DNA of 64,000 nt from positions 1 to 64,000 of the forward strand of contig JANQOB010000010.1 of assembly GCA_028279275.1 (NCBI GenBank). Direction: 5' to 3'. This document shows, in pieces, positions 51,047-60,997 of this stretch (position 1 is its first letter; each line of letters starts with the position of its first letter). A model generated the notes under the pieces. The model had not been told where the DNA came from. It made no database searches and saw nothing but the letters and a program-made list of their open reading frames with translations. A program made the translations under genes and the position numbers. This DNA comes from Gammaproteobacteria bacterium (GTDB lineage Bacteria; Pseudomonadota; Gammaproteobacteria; UBA4575).

Positions 51047-51403
51047 ATGCGACTTATTTTATTATTTTTATTAATTTTTTATTCAGGATTTTGTATCGCA
51101 AGCGATGCAAAAATTCTCAAAGCATCAGCAGAGTTAACATCTGCGCAAAAATTTAATATATCTGTAACAGTGGAACACGCTGATGAAGGTTGGGATCACT
51201 ATGCTAATGCATGGCGTGTGTACTCACTGGATGGTAAATTAATCGGGGAGCGAGTACTTCATCATCCACATGTAAAGGAACAACCTTTTACACGCAGTTT
51301 ATTGGGTTTGAGTGTCCCTATTGATGTAAAAGAGGTTATGATCGTTGCAGTTTGTTCTAAAACTGGTGAGAGTAAAGCAAGTTATAACTTAAAACTTCGC
51401 TAA
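51047..51403 (+). CDS. Exported protein of unknown function
   Basis: 118 residues from ATG 51047; an in-frame TTG six codons upstream would only disrupt the signal peptide. A signal peptide is evident (1-~19, RLILLFLLIFYSGFCIAS). The mature part (~99 residues) reads as beta-rich, with FNISVTVEHADEGWDHYANAWRV and a pair of histidines in VLHHPHVKEQP. The Cys near the cleavage site lacks a proper lipobox. I do not recognise the family. Location and short spacing suggest transcription with the VOC gene. Confidence 0.7.
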   Translation: MRLILLFLLIFYSGFCIASDAKILKASAELTSAQKFNISVTVEHADEGWDHYANAWRVYSLDGKLIGERVLHHPHVKEQPFTRSLLGLSVPIDVKEVMIVAVCSKTGESKASYNLKLR

Positions 51404-51423
51404 ATTTTTCTAATTTTTGACTT

Positions 51424-51432
51424 TGCTATAAT
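51424..51432 (+). promoter_or_regulatory. Extended -10 promoter placed for a leaderless transcript
   Basis: TGCTATAAT is a perfect extended -10 (TGN plus TATAAT). The hexamer ends six bases before the ATG at 51439, so transcription should start at or next to the start codon. No clear -35 and no Shine-Dalgarno are present. Confidence 0.55.
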
Positions 51433-51438
51433 GCGCGT

Positions 51439-51747
51439 ATGAAGCGAATTTATAGTGAACCCAATCCAATTTTCATCCACCAAATCAAAGAACTTCTTGA
51501 GAAGAAGGGCATTCAAGCGATAGTAAAAAATGAAATGCTTTCTGGTGGTATTGGTGAATTACCACCTACTGAAATATGGCCAGAGCTTTGGGTGGTGAAT
51601 AATGAAGATAGATCTCTAGCCAAAAGAATTGTTGATAATTTTTTAAATTCGATAAAATCAGAGCCTGAAAATTGGGTTTGTAACTATTGTGGAGAAAAAA
51701 TTGAAGGCCAATTCAATATTTGCTGGAATTGTGGGAAGGAGCGTTAA
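51439..51747 (+). CDS. DUF2007 domain protein with C-terminal zinc ribbon
   Basis: 102 residues. The N-terminal ~70 residues match the DUF2007 'putative signal transducing protein' fold (RIYSEPNPIFIHQIKELLEKK, ELWVVNNEDRSLAKRIVD). The last ~25 carry two CxxC knuckles (CNYCGEK, CWNCGKE), a probable zinc ribbon. Role unknown; such proteins are usually thought to bind partners or small molecules. The next gene starts within its stop codon. The mRNA is probably leaderless. Confidence 0.8.
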   Translation: MKRIYSEPNPIFIHQIKELLEKKGIQAIVKNEMLSGGIGELPPTEIWPELWVVNNEDRSLAKRIVDNFLNSIKSEPENWVCNYCGEKIEGQFNICWNCGKER

Positions 51748-51953
51748 TGAGCGCCGGTTTTAAATCGATTGAGCTAGCGCGGAAATTATATGGTCTTACG
51801 GGAGAAGAGCAAAAAGTATTTTTAGATACTATGGAATGGGCAAATGAAAATGATCAAGCAAAAAAATATTTACGATTATTTTCAAATGGTGAGATATCAC
51901 GTGAACAGTTTATGCAGGCTTGCGATGATATACGAAATTCATCGAATCAATAG
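51747..51953 (+). CDS. Small protein of unknown function
   Basis: 68 residues from ATG 51747, sharing a base with the DUF2007 stop (TAATG), so probably coupled. It is acidic and helical in appearance (SIELARKLYGLTGEEQKVF; GEISREQFMQACDDIR) with no membrane segment. I recognise no family. The tight overlap suggests it works with, or is expressed with, the DUF2007 zinc-ribbon protein. Confidence 0.6.
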   Translation: MSAGFKSIELARKLYGLTGEEQKVFLDTMEWANENDQAKKYLRLFSNGEISREQFMQACDDIRNSSNQ

Positions 51954-52004
51954 AGCTGAATTGTTACTTAGATTAACAACAACTGACTTGTCAATAAAAC
52001 ACGA

Positions 52005-54785
52005 CTAGAGAGATTTAATTTTTTCTAGTTGCTCCTTTAACTGTGTTATTTTGATCTGTAGTTCTTCGGCCGTTTTACGAACACTTTCAACGACATCCTT
52101 TGGGGCTTTATCTACAAAATTAGGATTATTTAATCTTGCAAGGGTTTTTTCTAAATTCGCTTCATATTTAATTATATCTTTTTCTAGCCTTGCTATTTCT
52201 GCATCTTTATCAATCAAGCCTGCCAGTGGAATGAGAATTTTCATCTCACCAACTAGAGCTGTAGCAGATTCGGGAGCATCTTCTTTATCCAGCCATTTAA
52301 TGCTCTCTATTTTTGCCAGTGAATGAATATATTGTTCAGACTTTTCGAAATTAGCTTGATCAGTCGTTGACCAGTTTTGTAATAAGATATTGAGTGGTTT
52401 GCCAGGGGCGATATCCATTTCTGCGCGAATTTTACGGACACCATTTACAAACTCTATGCACCAGTCTAGGTCTTGCAGGCTCTGAACATCAACATATTCA
52501 TTCTTGCTTAACGGAAAAGTTTGTATAGATATGCTATCACCATCAAGTTTTAATTGTTTAGCGACTGGTTGCCAAATCTCTTCAGTAAGAAAAGGAATTA
52601 TTGGATGTAATAACTTTAAAAGGTTTTCCAAAACTTCTAGCAGCACACGACGTGAATTTTGCTTGATGCTTTCGTCAACATCGTCATTAAAAAGTATCGG
52701 CTTACTAAGTTCCAGGTACCAATCACAAAATTCATGCCATGAAAATTCGTATAGTGCTTGTGCAGCTAAGTCAAAGCGATAATTTTTTAAATGTTTATGG
52801 GTTAAATCTATCACTTCTTGTTGTTTGCTGAGAATCCACCGATCTGCGAGGGTTAATTGTTGCTTTTCAATTTGATCAGAAATATCTTTTCCTTCGGTAT
52901 TCATTAATACAAATCTTGTGGCATTCCATAGTTTATTGCAGAAGTTGCGATAACCTTCAATTCGACTCAGGTCAAACTTGATATCACGACCGGTTGAAGC
53001 TTGTGCCGCAAATGAAAAGCGTAATGCATCTGTACCATATGCTTTAATGCCATCTGGATACTGTTTGCGTGTGGCGTTTTCAATTTTTGAAGCCATTTCT
53101 GGTTGCATTAGGCCTGTGGTGCGTTTTTTTACGAGTGTTTCTAAGTCGACACCGTCAATGATATCGATAGGGTCTAATACATTGCCTTTAGACTTCGACA
53201 TTTTCTGTCCATCAGCATCACGAACCAGGCCGTGGATATAGACCTTCTTGAAAGGCACATCATCCATGAATTTCAGTCCCATCATGATCATGCGGGCCAC
53301 CCAAAAGAAAATAATGTCGAAGCCAGTGATTAAAACTGATGTTGGATAAAAAGTTTTTAGTTCGGAAGTTTTGTCAGGCCAACCTAATGTTGAAAATGGC
53401 CAAAGTGCAGAGGAAAACCAAGTGTCTAAAACGTCTTCATCCTGTTTCAGTGATATTTTATTATCTAAGTTATGTTTCTTACGAGCACTTTGCTCATCCT
53501 CGGCAACATAAATATTACCTTCATCGTCATACCAGGCAGGGATGCGGTGTCCCCACCATAACTGACGGCTGATGCACCAGTCTTGAATGTTACGCATCCA
53601 TTCAAAATACGTTTTACTCCAATTTTCAGGAACAAATTCAATGTTTCCGTTTTCAACCGCTTTGATTGCAGGATCTGCTAAAGGTTGAATTTTTACATAC
53701 CATTGATCAGTGAGATAAGGCTCAACAATTACACCGGAACGATCACCACGTGGAACCATTAAAGTATGATCTTTAATTTCTGCTAGCAGTTCTTGCGCTT
53801 GTAAATCTTTTACAATCTTTTTGCGGGCTTCAAAACGATCTAAACCCTGGTATTGGCTAGGAGCATTGTCATTAATTTTGGCATCAATAGTAAAAATATT
53901 AATCTGTTCCAGGTTATGACGTTGTCCGATTTCATAATCATTAAAATCGTGAGCAGGAGTTATTTTTACACAACCGGAACCGAATTCAGGGTCCACGTAC
54001 TCATCTGCAATAATAGGAATTTCTCGATCTGTTAAAGGTAGCTTAACTTTTTTGCCAATAATGTTTTGGTATCTTTCGTCATCAGGATGTACAGCAACAG
54101 CGGTATCGCCAAGCATAGTTTCAGGGCGTGTTGTGGCTACGATTAAATAATCGCTCCCATCGGTCATGGTTGATGCAACCAGGGGATAACGCATGTGCCA
54201 CATGTGACCGTTTTCTTCCTCAGAAATAACTTCTAAATCAGAAACTGCAGTATGAAGTTTAGGGTCCCAGTTGACGAGACGCTTGCCTCGATAAATTAAA
54301 CCCTCATCATATAATTGAACGAAAACTTGTTTGACTGCTTCGGATAAGCCTTCATCCATAGTGAAACGTTCACGCGACCAGTCGAGCGAAGAACCCATAC
54401 GCTCTAATTGGCTATAAATGGTATTGCCAGAGTGTTCTTTCCATTGCCAAACTTTTTTAATGAATTTTTCCCTACCTAAGTCATGGCGTGTTAAATTTTC
54501 CGAATTCAGTTGTCGCTCAACCACCATTTGAGTGGCAATTCCGGCGTGATCGGTACCGGGCTGCCATAAAGTGTTATAGCCACACATTCGGTGATAACGA
54601 GTAAGGCAGTCCATTAAAGTATTATTGAATGCGTGACCCATATGTAATGTCCCGGTTACATTAGGGGGTGGAATCATAATGCAATAAGAGTCCGTTCCTT
54701 TCCCTGAAGGTGCGAAGTAGTTTTTTTGTTTCCAGAACTCATACCACTTCTGTTCAATATCTTTTGGCTGGTAGGTCTTATCCAT
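52005..54785 (-). CDS. valS: Valyl-tRNA synthetase
   Basis: 926 residues, full-length class I synthetase. [20 protein letters not shown] holds the HIGH-type signature (HMGH), [13 protein letters not shown] the KMSKS motif, an editing domain lies between, and a C-terminal coiled coil (last ~65 residues, [20 protein letters not shown]) binds tRNA. It charges tRNA-Val and edits threonine. It lies downstream of holC and pepA as in E. coli. Confidence 0.98.
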   Translation of the reverse strand: MDKTYQPKDIEQKWYEFWKQKNYFAPSGKGTDSYCIMIPPPNVTGTLHMGHAFNNTLMDCLTRYHRMCGYNTLWQPGTDHAGIATQMVVERQLNSENLTRHDLGREKFIKKVWQWKEHSGNTIYSQLERMGSSLDWSRERFTMDEGLSEAVKQVFVQLYDEGLIYRGKRLVNWDPKLHTAVSDLEVISEEENGHMWHMRYPLVASTMTDGSDYLIVATTRPETMLGDTAVAVHPDDERYQNIIGKKVKLPLTDREIPIIADEYVDPEFGSGCVKITPAHDFNDYEIGQRHNLEQINIFTIDAKINDNAPSQYQGLDRFEARKKIVKDLQAQELLAEIKDHTLMVPRGDRSGVIVEPYLTDQWYVKIQPLADPAIKAVENGNIEFVPENWSKTYFEWMRNIQDWCISRQLWWGHRIPAWYDDEGNIYVAEDEQSARKKHNLDNKISLKQDEDVLDTWFSSALWPFSTLGWPDKTSELKTFYPTSVLITGFDIIFFWVARMIMMGLKFMDDVPFKKVYIHGLVRDADGQKMSKSKGNVLDPIDIIDGVDLETLVKKRTTGLMQPEMASKIENATRKQYPDGIKAYGTDALRFSFAAQASTGRDIKFDLSRIEGYRNFCNKLWNATRFVLMNTEGKDISDQIEKQQLTLADRWILSKQQEVIDLTHKHLKNYRFDLAAQALYEFSWHEFCDWYLELSKPILFNDDVDESIKQNSRRVLLEVLENLLKLLHPIIPFLTEEIWQPVAKQLKLDGDSISIQTFPLSKNEYVDVQSLQDLDWCIEFVNGVRKIRAEMDIAPGKPLNILLQNWSTTDQANFEKSEQYIHSLAKIESIKWLDKEDAPESATALVGEMKILIPLAGLIDKDAEIARLEKDIIKYEANLEKTLARLNNPNFVDKAPKDVVESVRKTAEELQIKITQLKEQLEKIKSL

Positions 54786-54924
54786 GACGAGACAATACTT
54801 GAATATACAAGATCAAAAGCGGTGGGCAGAGATGAAGGTATTCGTTTTGTAAATAGGGTCTTAGCTAAGATTACTCAGCTAATCATACAACATTGTCGCA
54901 CCTTATGCGGTGGAAAAATAAGGG

Positions 54925-55284
54925 TTAATTTTTTTTGCGGCCGGGTAATCTGGCGCGTACTTCACTTAGAACTTGTTGTACGATTTCTTCGCTCGCACTT
55001 TCGAAATGTTTGAGCATGATTCTGTTGACTGTTTTGGTGAGTTCCAATTCGAATTCTGATTTGTCAGTACGACGATTTTGAGGGTGAATCTCAGGCTTTT
55101 TATTGCTTGGTTGTTGAGTAGCAGGCCGATTTAGTTTTGACGAAGAACTAGGAGTGTAAGCACCATTCATGGAAGCTAACACGGGTTTGTTAGATTCTGT
55201 GTCAGAAGCCGGTTTTGCTGACGTACTAGACGTGTCGACTAAATGATCTAATACAGGGGCTTTTTTTGCGCTGTTTCCATCCAT
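54925..55284 (-). CDS. Ser/Thr/Pro-rich protein of unknown function between holC and valS
   Basis: 119 residues. The first ~75 are low-complexity and rich in Ser, Thr, Pro, Lys and Asn (for example SSTSAKPASDTESNKP). The last ~45 (SEFELELTKTVNRIMLKHFE and onward) look like a single amphipathic helix ending in a basic RARLPGRKKN. No signal peptide or membrane segment. It starts 26 bases after holC on the same strand, so it is probably part of the pepA-holC-valS unit. Family not recognised; a DNA- or polymerase-associated adaptor is a guess from position only. Confidence 0.6.
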   Translation of the reverse strand: MDGNSAKKAPVLDHLVDTSSTSAKPASDTESNKPVLASMNGAYTPSSSSKLNRPATQQPSNKKPEIHPQNRRTDKSEFELELTKTVNRIMLKHFESASEEIVQQVLSEVRARLPGRKKN

Positions 55285-55310
55285 AGAGGCAAAAGAGAAT
55301 ATTCAAATAT

Positions 55311-55751
55311 TTAAGTAGAGGATACTTCATGGTGCTGGGGATTTAGTCCGTTGTCGCGATAAAAGCGGTAGCGTTCACGACCAGCGTGAATAGATTCTGG
55401 CTGGTTATCGACGATTTCTGCAATCCTCTGAAATTGCTTAAAATTTTCGAGTATTTGATGAGACATATTTACCAAAAAATCCGTGTGTCCAGAGGTCATT
55501 TCAGGGCTTTTTTCTGAGCTGATCGTCACCGGACAGTCTGCTATAGGAATAGGAGATACTTCGTGAGGTATAAAGCTGCGGTCTCTAAATGTCCATAACA
55601 AGCTATCCAGTTTTTCACAGTCAATTTCAGAATTCATATGAATGTGAACTCGATGCCCAGCATGAAATGCTTTTTCTGTAATGCGGCACGCAGTGGTGAA
55701 TGCAAACTGTGGCGCATTATCTTTCGTTACATAGAAGTCTACTCTTGTCAT
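55311..55751 (-). CDS. holC: DNA polymerase III chi subunit
   Basis: 146 residues. MTRVDFYVTKDNAPQFAFTT, RITEKAFHAGHRVHIHM and LDSLLWTFRDRSFIPHEV are the chi-family landmarks. Chi links the clamp loader to SSB and, in E. coli, also partners with the helicase YoaA, which is encoded at 47944-49923. It lies 8 bases after pepA, the conserved pepA-holC-valS order. Confidence 0.94.
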   Translation of the reverse strand: MTRVDFYVTKDNAPQFAFTTACRITEKAFHAGHRVHIHMNSEIDCEKLDSLLWTFRDRSFIPHEVSPIPIADCPVTISSEKSPEMTSGHTDFLVNMSHQILENFKQFQRIAEIVDNQPESIHAGRERYRFYRDNGLNPQHHEVSST

Positions 55752-55759
55752 CTATCTGC

Positions 55760-57253
55760 TTAAAACTCATAGGCTTGATGTAATAAATATTCAGTGAGTA
55801 GCGGAACAGGTCTGCCTGTCGCACCTTTTTCTTTTCCTTGGTGCCATGCTACACCTGCAATATCTAAGTGTGCCCATGTGTAGTTTTTGGTAAATCTGGA
55901 TAGAAAGCATGCAGCGGTAATTGTTCCGCCCCAGCGTCCACCAATATTGGCGATATCGGCAAAGTTACTATCGAGTTGCGATTGATATTCGTCCCACAGA
56001 GGTAATTGCCAGGTACGGTCACCCGTTTGCTCGCCTGCACGTATAAGACTTTTTGCCAAGTCATCATCATTACTCATCACACCGGAAGGAATTTGACCTA
56101 AAGCTACGACACATGCTCCTGTTAAAGTAGCGATATCAATTACCGTTTCCGGTTCAAATTTATCAATATAGGTCAAGGCATCACACAGCACTAGGCGGCC
56201 TTCGGCATCCGTATTTAAAATCTCTACGGTCTGACCCGACATAGTTGTAACTACATCACCAGGTTTTGTGGCTCTGCCGCCGGGCATATTTTCTGCACAG
56301 GCTATTACGCCTACAACATTTAGTGGTAAATCTAATTCACAGCACGCTTTTATTGTGCCTAAAACACTTGCAGCTCCACACATATCAAATTTCATTTCGT
56401 CCATGGTAGCACCTGGTTTAAGCGAAATACCGCCGGTATCGAATGTGATACCTTTGCCCACTAAAACCACTGGACGTTCATTTTCATTGCCTCCATTAAA
56501 CTCCATAGTGACTAATTTTGCTGGTTCAACGCTGCCATTAGAAACTGAAAGTAGTGCACCCATGTTTAGTTTTTTCATTTGTGCTTCATCTAATACATTT
56601 ACTTTTAATTTTCGATTGCCTTTTTTTAAAGCTAATGCTTGCTCAGCAAGATAGGTCGGTGTGCAAATATTTCCAGGTAAGTTGCCTAGTTCTTTTGCTA
56701 AATTAATTCCGCTTACTATGGCTTTACCTATTTCAATACCATCGCGCATATCAGATATTTCTTTACGATTTGAAGTTATAAACTTTTGTTTACGAAAATG
56801 AATTCTAGTTTTAGCTTTTGGTTTAGTTTCACTATAGGCGTACATTGATGACTCAATCGTCGTAACAGCCACCTGAACTTTGGTTAATATATCTGCGTCT
56901 TTAACGGGTAGCTCAGCAAGACAATTTATAATATTGCTGATCTTATTGCGCTTGATTTCATTGGCAACTGCATTTAAAGCGGTTTGATATTTGCTTATAG
57001 AGAACTTATTTTCTTCACCACAGCCCACAACGATGATGCAATTATGTTTGCTTCGCCCCGAATTATGCAGTGTTGTAACTTGTCCTAAATTGCCTCCTGC
57101 AGTGCCGCGCTGACATGCATTTGAGATCGAATTGCGATAAAGCTTGTCTAATTTTTTTGCTGAAGCACTCAATCGTTTTGGTTTAAATATGCCCACTACT
57201 ACACAATCTGCGATTTCTTTATCTACCGACGTGGTTTTAGCGATGGTTTCCAT
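55760..57253 (-). CDS. pepA: Leucyl aminopeptidase PepA
   Basis: 497 residues from the ATG at 57253, which has a good Shine-Dalgarno (GAGGA). An upstream in-frame start (57289) would add 12 unrelated residues. The C-terminal M17 catalytic domain holds VLVGKGITFDTGGISLKPG, FDMCGAASVLG and the metal-binding NTDAEGRLVL. The N-terminal domain (1-~165) resembles the part that binds DNA in E. coli PepA (XerA). It is divergent from lptF across 94 bases. Confidence 0.95.
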   Translation of the reverse strand: METIAKTTSVDKEIADCVVVGIFKPKRLSASAKKLDKLYRNSISNACQRGTAGGNLGQVTTLHNSGRSKHNCIIVVGCGEENKFSISKYQTALNAVANEIKRNKISNIINCLAELPVKDADILTKVQVAVTTIESSMYAYSETKPKAKTRIHFRKQKFITSNRKEISDMRDGIEIGKAIVSGINLAKELGNLPGNICTPTYLAEQALALKKGNRKLKVNVLDEAQMKKLNMGALLSVSNGSVEPAKLVTMEFNGGNENERPVVLVGKGITFDTGGISLKPGATMDEMKFDMCGAASVLGTIKACCELDLPLNVVGVIACAENMPGGRATKPGDVVTTMSGQTVEILNTDAEGRLVLCDALTYIDKFEPETVIDIATLTGACVVALGQIPSGVMSNDDDLAKSLIRAGEQTGDRTWQLPLWDEYQSQLDSNFADIANIGGRWGGTITAACFLSRFTKNYTWAHLDIAGVAWHQGKEKGATGRPVPLLTEYLLHQAYEF

Positions 57254-57347
57254 GATTTTCCTCAATTTAACTATTTGTACTTGTTGCATTATTGCTAATA
57301 TTGACCTAAATGTAACCGTATCTGGCCTATATCAATCAAAAGCCTAA

Positions 57348-58415
57348 ATGTTTTCAACGCTTAATCAATATTTTTCCAAAGAACTTGCTCAAACTTTCGC
57401 CGCAGTCAGTATCGTCTTGCTGGTAGTTATCGTGGGTAAATCTTTTGTGGACCTGCTATCCAAAGTTATTAGCGGCAAATTACCTTCTGAAGTTGTGTTT
57501 ACAATGCTGGGGCTAGGAATTTTAAAATCTGCAATTGTGTTGGTACCTTTCGCGCTATTGATAACCATCATGCTCGTAGTAGGTCGTTATTATCGTGATA
57601 GTGAAATTTACGCAATAAAAGCGGGTGGAATAGGGTCCTTGGAATTATTTCGATATGCCAGTCTGATTGTTGTGCCGGTGATCGTAATTTTATTTTTTCT
57701 TTCTATCAATTTAACACCATGGACTGAACAGCAAATAGAGAAGATCAAGTTGCAGGCAAAAGGATTGACCGATATCTATGGTTTAACACCTGGCCAATTT
57801 ATTGAATCCAAACAAGGAAACTGGGTGGTATTTGTTGAGGAGGCTGATAAAGAGTCGGGTAAAGTTAAAAATATTTTTATCTCCGATCGTCGAGAGGGCA
57901 AAGTTGCGATAGAAACAGCTGAGTATGCCGAACAAAAGAATTTACCGGATTTAGGAGGTGAAGCGTTGATTTTGAATCAAGGTCAACGCTATCAAGGCAT
58001 ACCTGGTGAAGGAGGTTTTACCATACTTAAATTTGAACAACATGCGGTTCGTATTCCAGATTTTGATTTAAAGCTAGATACTAATGACCCTGAATTCAAA
58101 CCGACATCAGAACTTATGCAATCAAATCTTCTTGCAGACATTGCGGAATTCCAGTGGCGTATCTCTGTGCCCATCGCAGCAATTTTATTAACATTATTGG
58201 CCTTCCCTTTAAGTGTGACCAGTCCTCGGCAAGGAAGGTTTGCAAAACTTGGAATCGCAATTGTAATTTATTTAATTTATGCAAATCTTCTGATTCTGAT
58301 GGAAACATGGGTGGCGGATGGAAAATTTCCTGCTATGCCCGGAATGTTGACCATACATGCGGGAATGTTAATGCTCATTATAGTTTTAATGTGGCGTCAT
58401 CGTTTGGGTGCCTAG
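57348..58415 (+). CDS. lptF: LPS export permease LptF
   Basis: 355 residues. Membrane helices lie at each end (about 15-40, 55-80, 100-120 and three after ~270), with a periplasmic beta-jellyroll domain between. YFSKELAQTFAAV at the start and GRYYRDSEIYAIKAGGIG are LptF landmarks. With LptG and LptB it extracts LPS from the inner membrane. lptG starts immediately after the stop. Confidence 0.96.
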   Translation: MFSTLNQYFSKELAQTFAAVSIVLLVVIVGKSFVDLLSKVISGKLPSEVVFTMLGLGILKSAIVLVPFALLITIMLVVGRYYRDSEIYAIKAGGIGSLELFRYASLIVVPVIVILFFLSINLTPWTEQQIEKIKLQAKGLTDIYGLTPGQFIESKQGNWVVFVEEADKESGKVKNIFISDRREGKVAIETAEYAEQKNLPDLGGEALILNQGQRYQGIPGEGGFTILKFEQHAVRIPDFDLKLDTNDPEFKPTSELMQSNLLADIAEFQWRISVPIAAILLTLLAFPLSVTSPRQGRFAKLGIAIVIYLIYANLLILMETWVADGKFPAMPGMLTIHAGMLMLIIVLMWRHRLGA

Positions 58416-59525
58416 ATGATCTTATTCAAACATTTTGATCGTTATATAGGGCGTACTGTTTTTATAGGAACATTATTTGCGTTGCTGGTCTTGTTCGCTA
58501 TCGATTCGATTATAGATTTTATCAATGATATGGAATCTGTCGATGATCGTGGGTTTACGATGACTCATGCTTTATTAAGACTGTTTTTTAAAATGCCTCA
58601 GCGTTTATATGAATTCATGCCAACGGCATTGTTACTTGGTGCATTAATTGGAATCGGTCAACTCGCATCGAAAAGTGAACTCGTTGCTCTACGTTCGGCA
58701 GGAATTAGTAAGTTAAGAATCATCTGGTCTGCATTAAAAGTTGGGATCGTTTTAGTTGTGTTAAGTATTTGGGTGGGAGAAATGGTAGTACCCACCTCGC
58801 AAAGTTATGTGAATAGTTTAAGTAAAAGTCAAGTACGCACTGTGGATGAAAGTGGAGAAAGATTTAGCGATGTTAAAAAAATAGCCTTACGCTCAAAGCA
58901 TGGTGTATGGGTGCGTGACGGAAATAAATATATTAATGCACAAGAGATTTACCCCGACTATCGTATGCGCGATATATGGATTTATGAATTGGATTCTCAA
59001 TATAAATTAAAGCGCGCTAGTTTTGCTAAACAAGCGGTTTATGAAAATCAAGTTTGGCAACTATTGGATATTAAGCACAGTTTAATCTCAACAAATGGTG
59101 TTGAAACCGTTGCAGCTGAAGAGGAGCATTGGGAGAGATTAGTTTCGCCTAATTTATTCGATGTTATTACCGTAAAACCTGAATTTATGGGTGCTGCTAA
59201 GCTTAAAAAATACATTGACTATTTAGAAAGTAACGAGCTAGACACACAACGTTATCAACTTGCATATTTTAATCGTTTCGCCATTCCGTTATCCGGTATA
59301 GCAATGCTTTTACTGGCATTACCATTCGTGTTTCGTTCTGCACGTACCGGAGGCTTAGGACAAAGAATTATGTTAGGTGCTGTGATTGCATTAACTTTTA
59401 ATATTTTGAGTAAAGTAATGGGTAATGCCAGTGTGGTTTATAGTTTGCCGCCCGTTATAGGTGCGTTCTTGCCAACTTTGATAGTTATTGTTGCCGCAAC
59501 CATTGCGATTCGTAGAATGGCTTAA
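58416..59525 (+). CDS. lptG: LPS export permease LptG
   Basis: 369 residues with the same layout as LptF: N-terminal helices (FDRYIGRTVFIGTLFALLVLF), ASKSELVALRSAGISKLRI, a periplasmic domain, and three C-terminal helices ending near the stop. It forms the LptB2FG transporter. It abuts lptF without a gap, the usual divergent partner of pepA. Confidence 0.96.
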   Translation: MILFKHFDRYIGRTVFIGTLFALLVLFAIDSIIDFINDMESVDDRGFTMTHALLRLFFKMPQRLYEFMPTALLLGALIGIGQLASKSELVALRSAGISKLRIIWSALKVGIVLVVLSIWVGEMVVPTSQSYVNSLSKSQVRTVDESGERFSDVKKIALRSKHGVWVRDGNKYINAQEIYPDYRMRDIWIYELDSQYKLKRASFAKQAVYENQVWQLLDIKHSLISTNGVETVAAEEEHWERLVSPNLFDVITVKPEFMGAAKLKKYIDYLESNELDTQRYQLAYFNRFAIPLSGIAMLLLALPFVFRSARTGGLGQRIMLGAVIALTFNILSKVMGNASVVYSLPPVIGAFLPTLIVIVAATIAIRRMA

Positions 59526-59641
59526 TTACGAATACGCTGGAATTCCAAATCAGAAATCTAATATTTCTGCTCTCGACCTAAAACAGGTATGTAAAACGAA
59601 ACAATAAATAGTAGATCCGAATATAAAGTCTGACTAGGCAA

Positions 59642-59666
59642 TTTGTCACCTGCGACAAAATGCCAC
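59642..59666 (+). promoter_or_regulatory. Candidate RegA/PrrA-type box upstream of the outer-membrane protein
   Basis: GCGAC-AAAAT-GCCAC (59652-59666) matches the redox-regulator consensus GCGNC-N5-GNCGC with one mismatch. It overlaps a TTTGTC/GACAAA inverted repeat (59642-59659). It lies about 58 bases before the expected transcription start, a usual activator position. The matching regulator genes follow at 60998-62787. Confidence 0.4.
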
Positions 59667-59680
59667 ATTCTAATCTGTTA

Positions 59681-59710
59681 TTCCTGATTCTAATATTCTA
59701 ATTCTATAAT
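59681..59710 (+). promoter_or_regulatory. Candidate promoter with TTCTAAT direct repeats
   Basis: TATAAT (59705-59710) is preceded at 18 bases by TTCCTG (59681-59686). TTCTAAT occurs three times nearby (59668, 59688, 59696). The ATG of the next gene lies 22 bases after the hexamer, with GGAG in between. Confidence 0.45.
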
Positions 59711-59732
59711 TATTAAATATGGAGTTAGGGTA

Positions 59733-60860
59733 ATGGAATTTCCCAGTAGAAAGCACTTTTTTTTATTTCTTTTATTTTTATTTCCTTTAACTGTCTTAGT
59801 CACAAAAGCTAGTGCTGATTCGACCGCACACCCAATGGGATTTGATGTGAATTCTGAAGGTATGAGTCGTGCTGATGGTCATGCCCCAATAGGTGTTATG
59901 GGTGATCACATGCATCACAAAGGTGAATGGATGATTTCCTATCGGTTCATGACGATGGAAATGAAAGGGAGCCGAGATGGCAGTAGTAGTATTAGTCGTG
60001 ATGAAATTGTCACGACTGTTCCCAACCGATTTTTTGGCATACCTGGTCAACCACCAACTTTACGAGTTGTGCCAACAGAAATGACCATGGACATGCATAT
60101 GTTTGGCTTAATGTATGCTCCAACAGATTGGTTGACCTTAATGCTGATGGGATCATACATTGAAAATGAAATGGATCATGTTACCTACATGGGTCCAGCA
60201 GGAACTACAGTACGTGGTCGATTTACTACTAAATCTGAAGGGTTTGGGGACACTAAATTGAGTGGCTTGATACGTTTATACGATGATGGAAAACATCATT
60301 TTCATCTAAATGCAGGAATTAGTTTACCAACTGGCTCCATTACAGAAGATGATGATATTTTAACTCCAACAGGCGCAACACCTTCACCAAATTTACCCTA
60401 CCCAATGCAATTGGGATCTGGCACATTTGATTTATTGCCTGGAATAACCTACACAGCAAATTCGGGTCGTATGGGGTGGGGTGCACAATATAGTGCTGTA
60501 ATACGATTAGAAGATGAAAATCATAAAGATTATAGTCTAGGAGATGAGCACCGGCTCACCGCTTGGGGAAGTTATTTATGGAAGCCTTGGATGAGCACAT
60601 CATTACGGGTTGCGGGTCAGACTATAGATAAGATAGACGGTCAAAATCCAGATATTGTGGCTCCTGTACAAACAGCCGATCCAAATAATCAAGGTGGTGA
60701 GCGGGTAGATTTATTTCTAGGTGTTAATTTCTCAGGACAAGCAAATTTAAAAGGCCATCGCATTGCGCTTGAATTTGGTGCGCCCATTTATCAGCACTTA
60801 AATGGACCTCAACTTGAAACAGATTGGATTTTTACTGGAGGTTATCAACTGGCGTTTTAG
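59733..60860 (+). CDS. Outer-membrane beta-barrel protein, Met/His-rich near the N-terminus
   Basis: 375 residues. Signal peptide 1-~28 (KHFFLFLLFLFPLTVLV, cleavage near KASA). The mature start contains PIGVMGDHMHHKGEWMISYRF and MTMDMHMFGLMYA, unusually rich in Met and His, followed by amphipathic beta strands and a C-terminal aromatic (GGYQLAF). It resembles the outer-membrane 'transporter' proteins of the MetA-pathway phenol-degradation family that are often found beside metal genes. Metal (copper) binding is inference from composition. It precedes the redox-sensing regBA pair. Confidence 0.75.
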   Translation: MEFPSRKHFFLFLLFLFPLTVLVTKASADSTAHPMGFDVNSEGMSRADGHAPIGVMGDHMHHKGEWMISYRFMTMEMKGSRDGSSSISRDEIVTTVPNRFFGIPGQPPTLRVVPTEMTMDMHMFGLMYAPTDWLTLMLMGSYIENEMDHVTYMGPAGTTVRGRFTTKSEGFGDTKLSGLIRLYDDGKHHFHLNAGISLPTGSITEDDDILTPTGATPSPNLPYPMQLGSGTFDLLPGITYTANSGRMGWGAQYSAVIRLEDENHKDYSLGDEHRLTAWGSYLWKPWMSTSLRVAGQTIDKIDGQNPDIVAPVQTADPNNQGGERVDLFLGVNFSGQANLKGHRIALEFGAPIYQHLNGPQLETDWIFTGGYQLAF

Positions 60861-60997
60861 CTTCTAATTAAAATCTATAAAATTAGTGATTTATCAAAAT
60901 AAAGAAATGAAATGCTTTCGAATACGTTTTATAGGGTTGCGAGAGTAATTTTCATAAATAGAATAACGACCTAAATAACTGAATAAATAAAAAGCTC

